Below, one piece after another: positions 36,585 to 47,109 of a stretch of DNA of 64,000 nt. The position numbers and the translations under genes were made by a program. Origin of the DNA: Athripsodes cinereus (lineage: Eukaryota > Arthropoda > Insecta > Trichoptera > Leptoceridae); contig OX388325.1 of the NCBI GenBank assembly GCA_947579605.1, positions 4,273,572 to 4,337,571 of the forward strand, written 5' to 3'. The first letter of the stretch is position 1. Every line of letters begins with the position of its first letter. The notes under the pieces are model-generated. The model was not told the origin of the DNA. It saw only the letters and a program-made list of their open reading frames with translations, and searched no databases.

Positions 36585-37045
36585 GGGTCTCTATCCTTAC
36601 GAATCGGCTCTAGGCTGGCTTGAGTTATCACTTTTGGTACAATAACAATCGTTTACGAATTTCTTTGTTCTCACTGTCACGATATCCACCAATCAAGAAA
36701 TATTCAATCCAAAACATAGAAACAACCATTTTTTAGGGATTTCATATTATATATATAGAATCGATATAGGGATTTCATATTATATATATAGATATATAGA
36801 ATCGACTCTAGGCTGGCTTAAGTGATCACTTTCGGTGTCCATGGACAACATTCACCAATTCCACCATTCTCACTGTCACGATGTAAGGTCCACCAATCAC
36901 TTAAGTGATCACTTAAGCCAGCCTAGAGCCAATTCGTAAGCATTGGCACACCTTTCTCACTTCTTCCGATTAGATTTTACACAATGTTGCATTGTGTAGA
37001 CACGGTTCTCTCTAAATGTCTCTCTTGAGGTTTCTGATTCTTAAC
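36585..37045. mobile_element. Repeat copies of the GTGATCACTTAAGCCAGCC family
   Basis: Inverted halves meet here: GGCTGGCTTAAGTGATCACT (36812-) and CACTTAAGTGATCACTTAAG..CCAGCC (36898-36930). A 33-base AT segment is duplicated at 36735-36790. The palindrome CACAATGTTGCATTGTG lies at 36981. Non-coding. Confidence 0.6.
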
Positions 37046-37502
37046 TTTTCTTAAAGGTATGTAGTATTTGAAAGTCATATATATCTCATAAGATACATAG
37101 TCTTGTAGTAGATTTATCCCTGATTAGGAATAGATAAACCTCAAGGGACAGAATCATATGTAGGTACATACGATGTACTCGGTAAATATCTTTAAGATTT
37201 ATCTACAATATCACAAAGATACACTTCCAAGGCTCAATTTTTCAATGTGACAATATGAGTAACACTTATCCTGAGCTTACCTTTAAATAAATTAATCTTT
37301 ATGGGCCAAATTCAAAATAAACACTTTGTATTAAGTCAATAACAATTGCCGAGTGCGTTCGTCTTGCGGCATCTTCAGGGCAAGAGTTACTTAAAACTCC
37401 GAGTTTTAAAAAGTTTTAAATACAAATTCATATGTGAAAATTAAACAATGAATACTACATTTTCAAACTTAAATTTCTTCTTCTTCTTCCTCGTAATGTA
37501 GA

Positions 37503-38135
37503 TCATCGATCTGTTAGATCAGAAGTTGATGCCTCTTGTGATGCTGAAGACCAGCTGTCTTTCCATCTTTTTGGTGGTCTTCCTCGGGGACGTGAACCAA
37601 CTGGTGTTTCTTTAGCAGCTATATGTACGATTCTGTTTTCAGCCATCCGATCTACATGGTCTCTCCAGAATCGTCTCCTTTTCCTACTCCATCTTATGAT
37701 GCCCTCCGTGTTGCATATGTTCCTTATCTCAGTATTTCTTATTCTGTCTTTGAGAGTTTTGCCCGCAATAGCACGTAATGTTTTCATCTCTGATGTTCTT
37801 AGTAGGTTTTTTGTTCGTACTGTGTCTGCTCTTGTTTCTACACCATATGTCATAATTGGTCTAACACAGTTTTTAAATATTCGGACTTTACTATCAGTTA
37901 GCATGTGTTTATTTCTCCATATGGTATTCTTAAGGCATCCGGCTACAACTGAGGCTTTATTGGTCTGCTCTCTCACTTCGTTGTACAGATCACTAGTGTT
38001 AGAAATTTCAACCCCTAGATATTTGAATGATGCAACTTGTTCAATAGGTTTATCATCGATAACTAATTTGCATCTTAAAGGGTGTCTTGAAATCACCAAA
38101 CATTTTGTTTTATCAATGGACACAATCATATTGTA
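37503..38135 (-). pseudogene. LINE reverse-transcriptase C-terminal part, open frame
   Basis: A 208-codon minus-strand frame: DKTKCLVISRHPLRCKL, FKYLGVEISNTSDLYNEVRE, NTIWRNKHMLTDSKVRIFKN, VRPIMTYGVETRADT, MKTLRAIAGKTLKDRIRN, then RFWRDHVDRMAENRIVHIA and GRPPKRW. This is the region after the YxDD box of an RTE/Jockey-group LINE. The catalytic motif itself lies outside. The frame is intact over 620 bases, so insertion may be fairly recent. Confidence 0.85.
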
Positions 38136-38690
38136 CTTCTTGGATGTGAGATGGAATTTAAAAATTGGAATTGGAAGTTAAAAACAAATCAAACCAATTA
38201 AGGGCTAGGTCAGTATAAGCGTCACAATAAGGGTATATTAACATTTCGTGCCTTACAATATTCTTCTAAACTTACGGACGAAGTCGACAGCGCAGTTGAG
38301 TCTACAATAATTTATCATCGTCTAGAGGATTGAGCGAACTGCTTAGATACCTACATATGTAGTTTCAGTTATTTAGTTAGAGACAGAGCGAATGGTGGCC
38401 GAACCGGATAGCATTCATATTTACTACTTACTGCTATTATTCTCATCATCGATGGATATAATAACTTAGTGTTGCCAGTCTCAAAGGCCGACTCGACAAT
38501 GACTTTGTAAGTCGAAACCTCGGTGGATAAAGAGGCCACTTTATATGAATCATAATAGGATCATATTAGGAATTGTAAAACGATTAAACGGCAACATTTC
38601 ACCAAATATGAATCATTCGATGAAATGAATTGCGGGTGAATTGCGTACAATCGTGACCATTTTACGAAAATTAGAGGAATTGTTACGGAT
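38136..38690. other. Stretch without recognisable gene
   Basis: Mixed composition, including GACTCGACAATGACTTTG. No motif or family recognised. Confidence 0.4.
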
Positions 38691-38693
38691 CTG

Positions 38694-38880
38694 GGCCCCT
38701 AGTCAAAACATATTTAAGCGTTACGTTTTCGTTCAAACAAGACGAGGTTGCGAGAACGCATCAATTTTCGTAGCTAAAATACACAAGTAGCTACGAAAAT
38801 TGACACGTTCTCGCAACGACGTCAACGTTTGAACGAAAACGAAACGAAAACGTAACGCTTAAATGTGTTTTGACTAGGCC
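38694..38880. mobile_element. Palindromic MITE, family GTCAAAACACATTTTAGCG
   Basis: Complete foldback: GGCCCCTAGTCAAAACATAT to the complement ending TGTTTTGACTAGGCC. The centre CGTAGCTAAAATACACAAGT ... AGCTACG is shared with the copy at 43.1 kb. Confidence 0.85.
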
Positions 38881-38950
38881 TACTGCTGGCAATTCGGGAA
38901 ATGAATCATCTGTAGATGAATTGCTCAATGTGGCCATTTAAGGCCCCCTA

Positions 38951-39300
38951 GGCCCGTAGTCAGAACACATTTCAGCGTTACGTTTTCGTTCGAATGTAGA
39001 CGATGCTGCGAGAATGTGTCAATTTTCGTAATATATTAATAATAATAATAATAAACTTTATTGCACAATAAGAAGCATACATAATTACCAAGTTATAAAA
39101 CAATGTAATACAAATAAATGATATTATGCAATGGGCGAGTTTATCTCAGAAGCGATATCTTCCAACTAACCCATATTTAATTAATTTAAAATTATACTCT
39201 AAAATACACAAGTACCTATAGCTACGAAATTCGACACGTTCTCGCAACGTCGTCTACATTCGAACGAAAAAGTAACGCTAAAATGTGTTTTGACTAGGCC
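38951..39300. mobile_element. MITE of the same family, split by a LINE tail
   Basis: The arms are intact at 38951-39036 and 39199-39300. Between them an inserted 160-base LINE 3' end begins with AATAATAATAATAATAA and includes GGGCGAGTTTATCTCAG and TCTTCCAACTAACCC, matching the tails at 14.9 and 55.5 kb (minus orientation). The insertion is younger than the MITE. Confidence 0.8.
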
Positions 39301-39404
39301 TACTGGTCACTATATCATTAAATAACATAAAATACATAGACAATTCACAGAGATCGAGCAAGTCTTTGTTTTTTTTTCATTCTTCCTGCTGAGATTGCCT
39401 TGGC

Positions 39405-39575
39405 CAAAAGCTGTTTGTAAAAAATTGGGGTAGACCGCCGTTAAATTTTAGAGGTATAAAAAAAAATGTTGGTCGATTGTCCAAAGCACACAAAATTTCG
39501 TCAATATCGGTCCAACCGTTTCGGAAGAGTATGATAACAAACACCGTGACACGAGATTTTTTTATACTTATTAGA
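39405..39575 (+). mobile_element. RTE-like LINE 3' tail feeding the minisatellite
   Basis: GGTCCAACCGTTTCGGAAGA, GTATGATAACAAACACCGTG and ACACGAGATTTTTTTATAC, followed by TTAGATGTAACCTCATACAA. The left end is truncated. Confidence 0.8.
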
Positions 39576-39576
39576 T

Positions 39577-40285
39577 GTAACCTCATACAATGATTAATTG
39601 TAAAAACAAGTATGATAACATGATAATAAACACCGTGACACGTGCATTTTATATAATATATTAGATGTAACCTCATACAATGATTAATTGTAAAAACAAG
39701 TATGATAACATGATAATAAACACCGTGACACGTGCATTTTATATAATATATTAGATGTAACCTCATACAATGATTAATTGTAAAAACAAGTATGATAACA
39801 TGATAATAAACACCGTGACACGTGCATTTTATATAATATATTAGATGTAACCTCATACAATGATTAATTGTAAAAACAAGTATGATAACATGATAATAAA
39901 CACCGTGACACGTGCATTTTATATAATATATTAGATGTAACCTCATACAATGATTAATTGTAAAAACAAGTATGATAACATGATAATAAACACCGTGACA
40001 CGTGCATTTTATATAATATATTAGATGTAACCTCATACAATGATTAATTGTAAAAACAAGTATGATAACATGATAATAAACACCGTGACACGTGCATTTT
40101 ATATAATATATTAGATGTAACCTCATACTGTAAAAACAAGTATGATAACATGATAATAAACACCGTGACACGTGCATTTTATATAATATATTAGATGTAA
40201 CCTCATACAATGATTATTTGTAAAAACAAGTATGATATCATGATAACAAACACCGTGACACGTGCATTTTATATATATTAGATTT
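39577..40285 (+). repeat. 90-bp minisatellite from an RTE tail
   Basis: Unit TAAAAACAAGTATGATAACA ... GTGACACGTGCATTTTATAT ... TAGATGTAACCTCATACAATG. The period is exactly 90 bases, with copies starting at 39601, 39691, 39781 and onward, about 7.7 in all. One unit near 40127 lost 11 bases and the last units vary (GATATCATGATAACAAAC). Because 90 is divisible by 3, one minus-strand frame stays open for 277 codons; this is not a gene. Confidence 0.95.
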
Positions 40286-40289
40286 ATAG

Positions 40290-40815
40290 TAACTAATGAT
40301 TTTGCCCGTTTCGTGAAGCAAATAAAATCTTACATACCTTTGTTGCTTTTTTGACTCAGTTCTGAGGGATCTGTAAAAAGAAGAGAAAATTTTGTAATAA
40401 TTAATTATACTCTGCTTAGTTATGTACCACTAAGTATATAATTTACTATCTATTCAATATTTATTTATTCAAATTCACTGCCTGGGTCTTTTACCTGTAA
40501 ATATTATACATAATTTTTATAATGTACACAAACAGTATATACAAAATGTGGACACGCGTAATATAATAAAAAATAAGACAATAAAACAAAAAACCACAAA
40601 TGAATAATAAATATAGGTACATGGTTTAAATTATGTGAAATTTTGTAGGTTTTATAATATGTCAATTTGATAATTACTATTAAATAGTCAGTATAAAATA
40701 TTTTGAACAAAACAAGTGGGATGTCAAATAAAACAAGTTCTTTAAAATGGATGTAAAAAAATTACAAATCAAAAAGTGTTCAAAAGTTAGTAAGTTTAAA
40801 TACGCCGTCAAGAAG
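40290..40815. other. Stretch without recognisable gene
   Basis: AT-rich. No family recognised. Confidence 0.4.
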
Positions 40816-40819
40816 TATT

Positions 40820-41158
40820 TATTGTCTTCTATAACTCAGCATCCGTCCCCTAACCCCTTCCCGATCCCTTTGGAGTGTTAGGCGTGTGGATTGTAGTTTT
40901 TTATTTTTTTTTTCAATCTAATTTATGTATGTAGCAATTTTTCTTATTGTTTGTGTTTTTACTATTATTATTTTCATTTCTGTTTAGTGTTAGTGTGACG
41001 TGGTTAGATGGAAGAAGTCACTATATAGTGATAATCTCGCCACTGCACATCATCACATTTTATCTTGTGTATACTGCTTTATTTAATTTGTTATATGAAT
41101 GATGATGTGCAAGAAGAATAAAACAAGTAAATAAATAAATAAATAAATAAATAAGTTA
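40820..41158 (+). mobile_element. Jockey/CR1-like LINE 3'UTR with AAAT tail
   Basis: CTAACCCCTTCCCGATCCC, then TCTCGCCACTGCACATCATC, AATGATGATGTGCAAGAAG and (AAAT)n at 41129-41155. The UTR of a 5'-truncated copy, lying directly before another LINE fragment. Confidence 0.6.
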
Positions 41159-41160
41159 AA

Positions 41161-41748
41161 ATGCGTATTGCTAGTGGAGCACTTGAGGAAAGACTAAACT
41201 CTGCAATATATGCAATTAAAAAAGTGAGGGAAATATGTGATATACATACAGCTAAATCGGTTTACCATGCTTACTTTCATTCAATAATGGCATATGGCAT
41301 ATTATTTTGGGGAATGGGGTCAGCAGCAAGTAGAGTGTTTGTCTTGCAGAAACGAGCACTCAGAACACTGCTTGGAATGAGTCCCAGAGACTCATGCAGA
41401 ACTGTGTTCAGGGAACAAGGCATATTAACTATGCCTTGCACTTTTGCCCTCGAGTGTTTACTATATGCACATAAAAATATTGACAACATGCCATTGAACA
41501 GTGACTATCATGAATATAACACACGAAAAAAAGGATTGATACGTCCTCCTGAACACAGACTAGCCAAGGTATCCAAAGGATTTATATGTATGAGCATACG
41601 CCTGTATAATAATCTCCCTGCAAAAATCAAATCACTGAATGCCTTGGACTTCAGGAGGGAGGTAAAAAGGTATCTTGTCGAGAAAGCCTTTTATTCCACT
41701 GACGAAATGTTACACATCGATCCAACTCGTACCTGTGATATCAATTAA
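41161..41748 (+). pseudogene. Jockey/CR1-like LINE C-terminus, open frame
   Basis: A 195-codon frame: LNSAIYAIKKVREICDIHTA, YHAYFHSIMAYGILFWG, VFVLQKRALRTLLGMSPRDS, a CRTVFREQGILTMP segment, CLLYAHKNID, YNTRKKGLIRPPEHRLAK, IRLYNNLPAKIKS, FRREVKRYLVEKAFYSTDE. This is the complete post-RT region of a common insect Jockey-like LINE. The 3'UTR runs to AAATAAATAAATAAATG near 42200. RT and EN are absent. Confidence 0.85.
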
Positions 41749-42200
41749 TATTTTAACATACTAATAAACTCACTCTCTTCTAACACATTGATAAATTTGC
41801 TTGTTTTAGTATGGTATCTTTGACTTTGTTCTTGTGAGCTTACCGCTTTGTTTTAATATAAGCATTTGCTAATTTGTTTGTCATTGTATTTGATTTTTTT
41901 TATCTATCTTTTACATTCCTACATTGACGTGAAGCTGTTTTGGGCCTTTTACACTCAAAATAGCTTTGATGAAATGAAATTCCTTAATCAGTTTATCATT
42001 TTTTATTTTTTTTGTTTTCTTTTATTTTCTTTTCTTGTCTATGATCATTGTGAAGTGTTTAATATTATGGTGAAGTAACGAACTATTGAAAATTGTTTGT
42101 GATTGTTATAGAATAGCAAATTATTTGTATTATTTGACGATTCCAAGTGCTAAATATATGGCCTACGGATGATAGGAAAAATAAATAAATAAATAAATGT
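41749..42200 (+). mobile_element. 3'UTR of the preceding LINE
   Basis: T-rich UTR after the stop, ending GGCCTACGGATGATAGG and (AAAT)n at 42180-42199. Confidence 0.6.
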
Positions 42201-42584
42201 CAATAATATACAAAAGTCAATAAAAGCAAAATATAAAATAGTTTAAAGGGGTCGATAATATGTTAAAAGGTAACAATATAGAATTAGCAATACATATAGT
42301 GTCAATTCACAAGGGTAAAAACAATAAACTAAATGAAAGTTTAACTAAATAAAAAAAAAAAATATATAATATTTTATCATTCAATGTGAGTCACTCTTGT
42401 ATTAAGTTAGATAAATTAAATTAAGTTAGTTGGAATGAATTTATTAAATTATGTATAAAAAGAATCTTTCATTTTGCACGATAAATCAATAGAGTATTGT
42501 TTATTCGTATTGAATATACTGGTTTTACACGCCACCTCGCTCAGGGAGAAGAAATTATACGTCCTATTTTAAATTTTGTTCCAT

Positions 42585-42917
42585 GGAGCACCAGGTAAAT
42601 GAATCGGTCAGTCATTTGAGAAACAACATAAGTCAGTTAATTAATACAAACATTTAAAAAATCACAAAAAACTATTTGTTATAAAATTTCGAATGAAATG
42701 TTGATATCTTACTTAAATCAAAATATAACTTATAATGTATTTTTTTAATTAGAAACCTTTATTTTTTGTTAAAATTTATATTTTATTTGTATATTAATTT
42801 GTTAATTCGAAACCTTTGACTCAAAGAAGACGGCGTGCATGTTTTATATGCAGCTGGTCTGCTGGCTACCCCACTTGTGGGATATGCTGTGATGGTAAAG
42901 TATAGTAGTAGTAGTAA
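42585..42917 (+). mobile_element. SINE-like repeat family Z, interrupted
   Basis: Begins CCATGGAGCACCAGG; the middle is replaced by AT-rich DNA; ends GAAGACGGCGTGCATG, GGCTACCCCACTTGTGGG, ATGCTGTGATGGTA and TAGTAGTAGTAG. Confidence 0.6.
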
Positions 42918-43082
42918 TATCCACAATAAAGGAATAATAATACCCTACTAGTTTTGGACTTACTAATGTTATCTTTTATTATTGTGCTGGCTTACAAAGA
43001 ATGTTTCAATACAATTTAAGACTATGTTATGAATTTTTTGATGCAATTGGAAATACTTCTATTCCTTTGAACTACAACAGTG

Positions 43083-43253
43083 GGCCTAGTCAAAACACAT
43101 TTTAGCGTTACGTTTTCATTCAAATGTGGACGATGTTGCAAGAACGCGTCAATTTTCGTAGCTGAAATACACAAGTAGCTACGAAAATTGACGCGTTCTC
43201 GCAACGTCGTCCACGTTTGAACGAAAACGAAACGAAAACGTTTGACTAGGTCC
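43083..43253. mobile_element. Palindromic MITE, family GTCAAAACACATTTTAGCG
   Basis: GGGCCTAGTCAAAACACATT on the left. The right end lost about 17 bases (AACGTTTGACTAGGTCC lacks TAACGCTAAAATGTG). The centre is shared with 38.7 kb. Confidence 0.85.
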
Positions 43254-43369
43254 ACAGATGATGTCATTCCAACAAGATTCATCTTAGTTTGGGACTAGCT
43301 CGATCAGTGTGAATTGTCTATGTATGTTAAAAAAATGTTAAAAAAAATTGAAAACACAGTCATTATATG

Positions 43370-44100
43370 AAATCATATAAAAACCAGGAATCAATGGAAA
43401 AAAAACAGGAGAATGAGCGGATGTGAGAGGAGTGTTGTTGACAGAATGCGTGTAAACAAGTTGAGATGGTTTGGACATGTTGAGCGAATGCAAGATGAAA
43501 GGATAACGAAGAGGATGTATTTATCTGAAGGAAGGGGTGTGAGGAAGCACTGACGTCCAAGAACCACGTGGCTTGAGCACGTGGACCAAATCCTTAAGGA
43601 CGGATGCGTGTTGAGTAAGAGAAATCGGCGTGCATGTATGAGAAACTGGATGAATGTAGAGGAAGCGAAAGAAGTATGTAAGGATAGATCTACATATATG
43701 GCGTTCCATTCTCTCTGCCTACCCTTCCTTAGATAATAAGCTGTAAAGTGTTGTCTTTAGTGTTTATAATTTTAGTACGTAGCAATACGTAGGTAACTGT
43801 AAGAACATAGTTTGTAAGAATATTGTAGTAGTGAGTAGTGCCTTGTAGTGAGTATCTCCTCCAAGGGACATTAAGGGTTGTAGTTTAGGGGAGGATTTTG
43901 TCGGGGGGAGCCCTTAAGGCAAATCCTGAGCCCTCCCTTTGAATTTTTCTTTTGTTTCGTTGAGTCTGGTTGATATAGAAGCTCATTTCTTAAATCATCC
44001 AGGGAAAAGTGGTGGGAAAACCCTTAATGTTATAATGTTATGCCTACCCTTCCTGGGACATGGCGTGAGGGTATAGTATAGTTTAGTATAAAAATCTTGA
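43370..44100 (+). pseudogene. LINE family A fragment split by a 311-bp insertion
   Basis: 43370-43729 encodes RRMSGCERSVVDRMRVNKL, RWFGHVERMQDERITKRMYL, a damaged RPRTTWLEHV block, and NWMNVEEAKEVCKDRSTY. The tail resumes at 44041 (CCTGGGACATGGCGTGAGGG). Inserted DNA occupies 43730-44040. Confidence 0.85.
43730..44040 (+). mobile_element. 311-bp LINE/SINE insertion with 14-bp target duplication
   Basis: Flanked by identical TGCCTACCCTTCCT at 43716-43729 and 44041-44054. The insert has no ORF, contains GTAGTTTAGGGGAGGATTTT and GGGGGGAGCCCTTAAGG, and ends in two 8-base units (AATGTTAT AATGTTAT). An 8-base terminal microsatellite is characteristic of CR1/L2-group LINEs and the SINEs that use them. 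Confidence 0.8.
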
Positions 44101-44429
44101 TTTCGATAGTGGAAAAATATTGAAATGAACTATATACCTACAACTTTCAAAAATTTCAATTCATGTGATAAGCATGACAGAGGAATTGGGAATGTTACCT
44201 AGGTTTAAAGAATACTCTTAACCAAGCCTTGAGTCGATTCATAAGCGTCGAAACTCTGTGTCTCTGTGAAAAAATAAAAGCTGTCTTACATCTTCAGGGC
44301 AAAGTGAAGAATGACCTTTTTCGTATTGTCCTGGGTCTGGGTGTTACATGTACATATGTGTTAAGTGCATTGTATATTATAATATATTTGTATCGTCGCG
44401 TTAGTACCCATAATTCAATAATTTTTAAA

Positions 44430-44665
44430 ATGAAACACAATAATATATAGTTATTCCACTATTGACTTTATTTATTTTTGCGAGCCGGCTTTCAAGAGCT
44501 TCCGCTCTCATGTTCAGGCAAAAGTAAAGTCGGAAGAGCGGAAGCTCTTGAAAGCCGGCTCGCAAAAATAAATAAAGTCAATAGTGGAATAACTATATAT
44601 TGTGTTTCATTTTAAAAATCATTAATATGAACTTCCACCAAGAACCGTCGGTCGATAAATTAAAC
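44430..44665. mobile_element. Snap-back repeat, family H1 copy 2
   Basis: Arms as at 19.4 kb. The minus-sense arm has CTGAACA (changed from CTGACGA), GAGAGC GGAA GCTCTT, GAAA, GCCGGC, TC, GCAAAA. The plus-sense arm has lost its core (GTCGGAAGAGCGGAAGC). Followed by AACTTCCACCAAGAACCG and TCGGTCGATAAAT. Confidence 0.75.
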
Positions 44666-44825
44666 TTTATCCCATAATACAAGATTCATATTATTATCTT
44701 AGTTTGTCTATCTATGTTATCTTAATTTCAGCGCTGAGGTTTGTCATCCATCCGCCCTGAATGTTAATTTATTTAGTTGATATTTTTAAGCCGACGGTAA
44801 TTGGTGGAGATTCATCTTGAATTAA

Positions 44826-45027
44826 TTATAATTTTTTTTTTTTCTTTTTTTTTTTTTTTTAAAAGATATATCTGGGTTTTGTTATAAACCCAAATAAAAC
44901 CTTATACACCTTTCACAGTAAGCTAAAAGCTTGTGTCGTGAAAGGGGAGTTTGCCGGCACCTGGGGTTGAACCTCGGACCCCTTGTTCACGAGGCCGAGA
45001 CTCTACCTCCAGGCTACCGACGAACAC
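44826..45027 (-). mobile_element. tRNA-derived SINE
   Basis: Reverse copy of the 30.2-kb SINE, with a poly(T) stretch (A tail) at 44829-44860, the body (AAGATATATCTGGGTTTTG), B-box complement GGGGTTGAACC and A-box complement CTACCTCCAGGCTA. Confidence 0.9.
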
Positions 45028-45160
45028 TTATTTATAGTATATCCACAGTTTTCTCACTGGCAGCTTTTCACTAGCCTGATGAGGAGAGCGGAAGCTCTTG
45101 AAAGCCGGCTCGCGTCCAATAAAAAGCCACTGTGGATATACTATAGGTAAATAAGTGTTT
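45024..45160 (+). mobile_element. PLE-type hammerhead-like hairpin (family H3)
   Basis: ACTTATTTATAGTATATCCA and its complement at 45130-45158 enclose a hammerhead order: GCTTTT (45063-45068), GC, CTGATGA (45076-45082), G, GAGAGC GGAA GCTCTT (45084-45099), GAAA (45100-45103), GCC/GGC (45104-45109), T45110, C45111, GC, then AAAAGC (45122-45127). All invariant core residues of a type I hammerhead are present, with stem I carrying an internal loop. The only departure is one extra G before stem II. It is inserted directly beside a SINE 5' end. Confidence 0.65.
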
Positions 45161-45279
45161 TATTTATAATTAAGTTAATTTATATGTTCTTACCATGAAG
45201 AAAACAGTTTGCATGTTTATTATATGCTACCGGTCTGTTGGCTACCCCATTTGTGGGATAGAAGTATACAAAAATTTGG

Positions 45280-45420
45280 GTTAGTTGGAAGAAATCGCGC
45301 CTTTGCGATAAACTGGCCCTCTGTATATTGACTGTATTTAATTTGAATGTATACCTTTTATGTAATTGTTTTTTTATCAATGTACAGTAAAGAATGAATA
45401 AATAAATAAATAAATAAAAA
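45280..45420 (+). mobile_element. LINE 3' tail with AAAT repeat
   Basis: AGTTGGAAGAAATCGCGCC, GCGATAAACTGGCCC and ATGTACAGTAAAGAATG, then (AAAT)n. Sense counterpart of the tails at 14.9, 39.1 and 55.5 kb. Confidence 0.65.
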
Positions 45421-45546
45421 TAGCTGACTTTTACGCTAAGACTACGATTTTTTTTAATCACCACGAGAAAATTATTTTTTCCGAGGACCCTATGGATCAT
45501 ACAAACTTATGCAAGCATGTGAATAAATTGAATATTTATTCAAGAA

Positions 45547-45918
45547 CAGTGGTTCTTAACCTGGGTTCGATCGAACCCCAGGGGTTCGGTGAGTCAGTCT
45601 TGGGGGTTCGGTGAAAATCATTTTAAAGGCAAGATAGTTTTGCGAGTTGGAAAATGAAAAAAAATACCCCGATAACTCCTTCAAACCGCCATCACAAGTT
45701 TGAAAAACATTGTTGCCAGTTTATTCTAATAATCCAAATATTACATCTGCCAACACCTATTATTACATCTGGCAACACTAAACTTGTACACCTAATATAA
45801 ATATATACCATGTTTTGAATTTGTAAAAATCTAATATTATTTTTCAAATTAGGAGGGGTTCGGTGAATGCATATGTAACTGGTGGGGTTCGGCACCCCAA
45901 AAAGGTTAAGAACCACTG
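45547..45918. mobile_element. hAT-type MITE, 372 bp
   Basis: Ends CAGTGGTTCTTAACCTGG and CCAAAAAGGTTAAGAACCACTG are inverted repeats of the hAT CAGTGGTTCTCAACC type. Flanking octamers TTCAAGAA (45539-45546) and GTCTAGAA (45919-45926) agree at six of eight positions, as expected for an aged 8-bp target duplication. No transposase. Confidence 0.85.
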
Positions 45919-46179
45919 GTCTAGAATTTATCTAGTTTGTCATTTTCCGTGAAAAATATTTTATTCAATAAAAATACTCATTGTATAGATGCATTGTTTA
46001 TTTATCTCTTTTATTCACAATTGAAACACAATGCATTCAAATAAATATGCTTTCATAACCTACAAAAAGTAAACAAATAACATCAGATTGGCATAAGTGA
46101 CAATGTGTCAAACCACAAAATTAAAATTATAATGAATTATTGTCATAAGATTTAATTCATAAATAATTTTATTTAGTAA

Positions 46180-46512
46180 GATTCTTCCTCACGCTTAAAT
46201 CAATAAGAGGGGATTCCAATATTTTAGATTTTTTGTTAAAGGGAATTTTTGCCCGCTTTATTCTGCTCACAATTTTGAGCGTCTATCCTGGTTTATTCTG
46301 CTGCCCAAGTACACGAACTTTTTTACTTGTTTGATGCTCACTCCATTTATGGCAATGTTCGCAGTCGCTTCATCCCTTCCAACGACCATACATTTTGTTT
46401 TTTCTTTATTTATTTTCATGTTGTACATTGACAGTAGTATAATTTCCATTTGGACTTCGTTCAGCCCCGTCGCGTTTTTATAATTATTTTCTAAATAATT
46501 TCCGCATGACAC
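46180..46512 (-). pseudogene. RTE LINE fragment, relative of the 31.3-kb RT
   Basis: The minus-strand frame MEIILLSMYNMKINKEKTKC, then MVVGRDEATANIAINGVSIK and FVYLGSRINQDRRSKL matches the region just after the YADD box of the 31343-32332 frame. Both ends are truncated. Confidence 0.85.
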
Positions 46513-46579
46513 ATAAATTCTTTATAATTTTTTTTATAAATCAAATTCTTCACGTACTTGTACATACGGACTAGGGATT

Positions 46580-46745
46580 TATTTATTTATAATAATACAT
46601 ACGGCTTACGCCTTTAATACACAGTTATAAACAATAATTGTACAACACCACCATCGTATCAAATTAAAATCAAAACAAAAATAAAATATACTGCATCACT
46701 TCAAATTATAAAAATAAAAATTAAACACATTGTGTCACATAAACC
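46580..46745 (-). mobile_element. LINE 3'UTR fragment
   Basis: Second copy of the 3.45-kb fragment (ACATACGGCTTACGCC, CACCACCATCGTATC). The right end meets the GGATGC-rich element. Confidence 0.7.
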
Positions 46746-46746
46746 A

Positions 46747-47095
46747 TGTTGCGGATGTCGAATTTTACACATCCGCGGATGTGGATGAGGATACGGATTT
46801 TTGTAAGCTCACTTCCGCGGATGCGGATGCGAATGCGGCTACGGATTTTTAAGATGTTATAGAAATTTTTTTCCGAGTTCATTTTTTTCGTTTCCATTGG
46901 TTAATTTCAAGTGCGACCGGCACGCGCCATTCGCTGGCCCCGCCCAATTTCTTTCTTGTCGCAACTTATCTTACATCCGCATCCGCATGATTATCCGCAT
47001 TGATTATTGCGGATGCGGATGCAGTTGTCTAAATACATGCGGAAGCTCCGCATTTACGGATGCGGATACGAATATTCGCGACATCCCTGATACGG
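46747..47095. mobile_element. GCGGAT-rich non-coding element
   Basis: Dense GCGGAT / ATCCGC hexamers on both strands, arranged so the halves are roughly complementary (CATCCGCGGATGTGGATG versus CATCCGCATCCGCATG). Ends TTGCGGATGTCGAA and TTCGCGACATCCCTGAT. Probably a foldback DNA element. The base composition differs sharply from its surroundings. Confidence 0.55.
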
Positions 47096-47109
47096 ACACA
47101 CTGGTAACC

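Noticed and set aside
39377..40210. 277-codon minus-strand open frame with 30-residue repeats
   Set aside because: Produced by the 90-bp minisatellite, whose period is divisible by three. No start context and no known motif.
39577..40285. Repeat array considered as CRISPR
   Set aside because: There are no unique spacers: the full 90-bp unit repeats. The DNA is from an insect and the unit derives from a retrotransposon tail.
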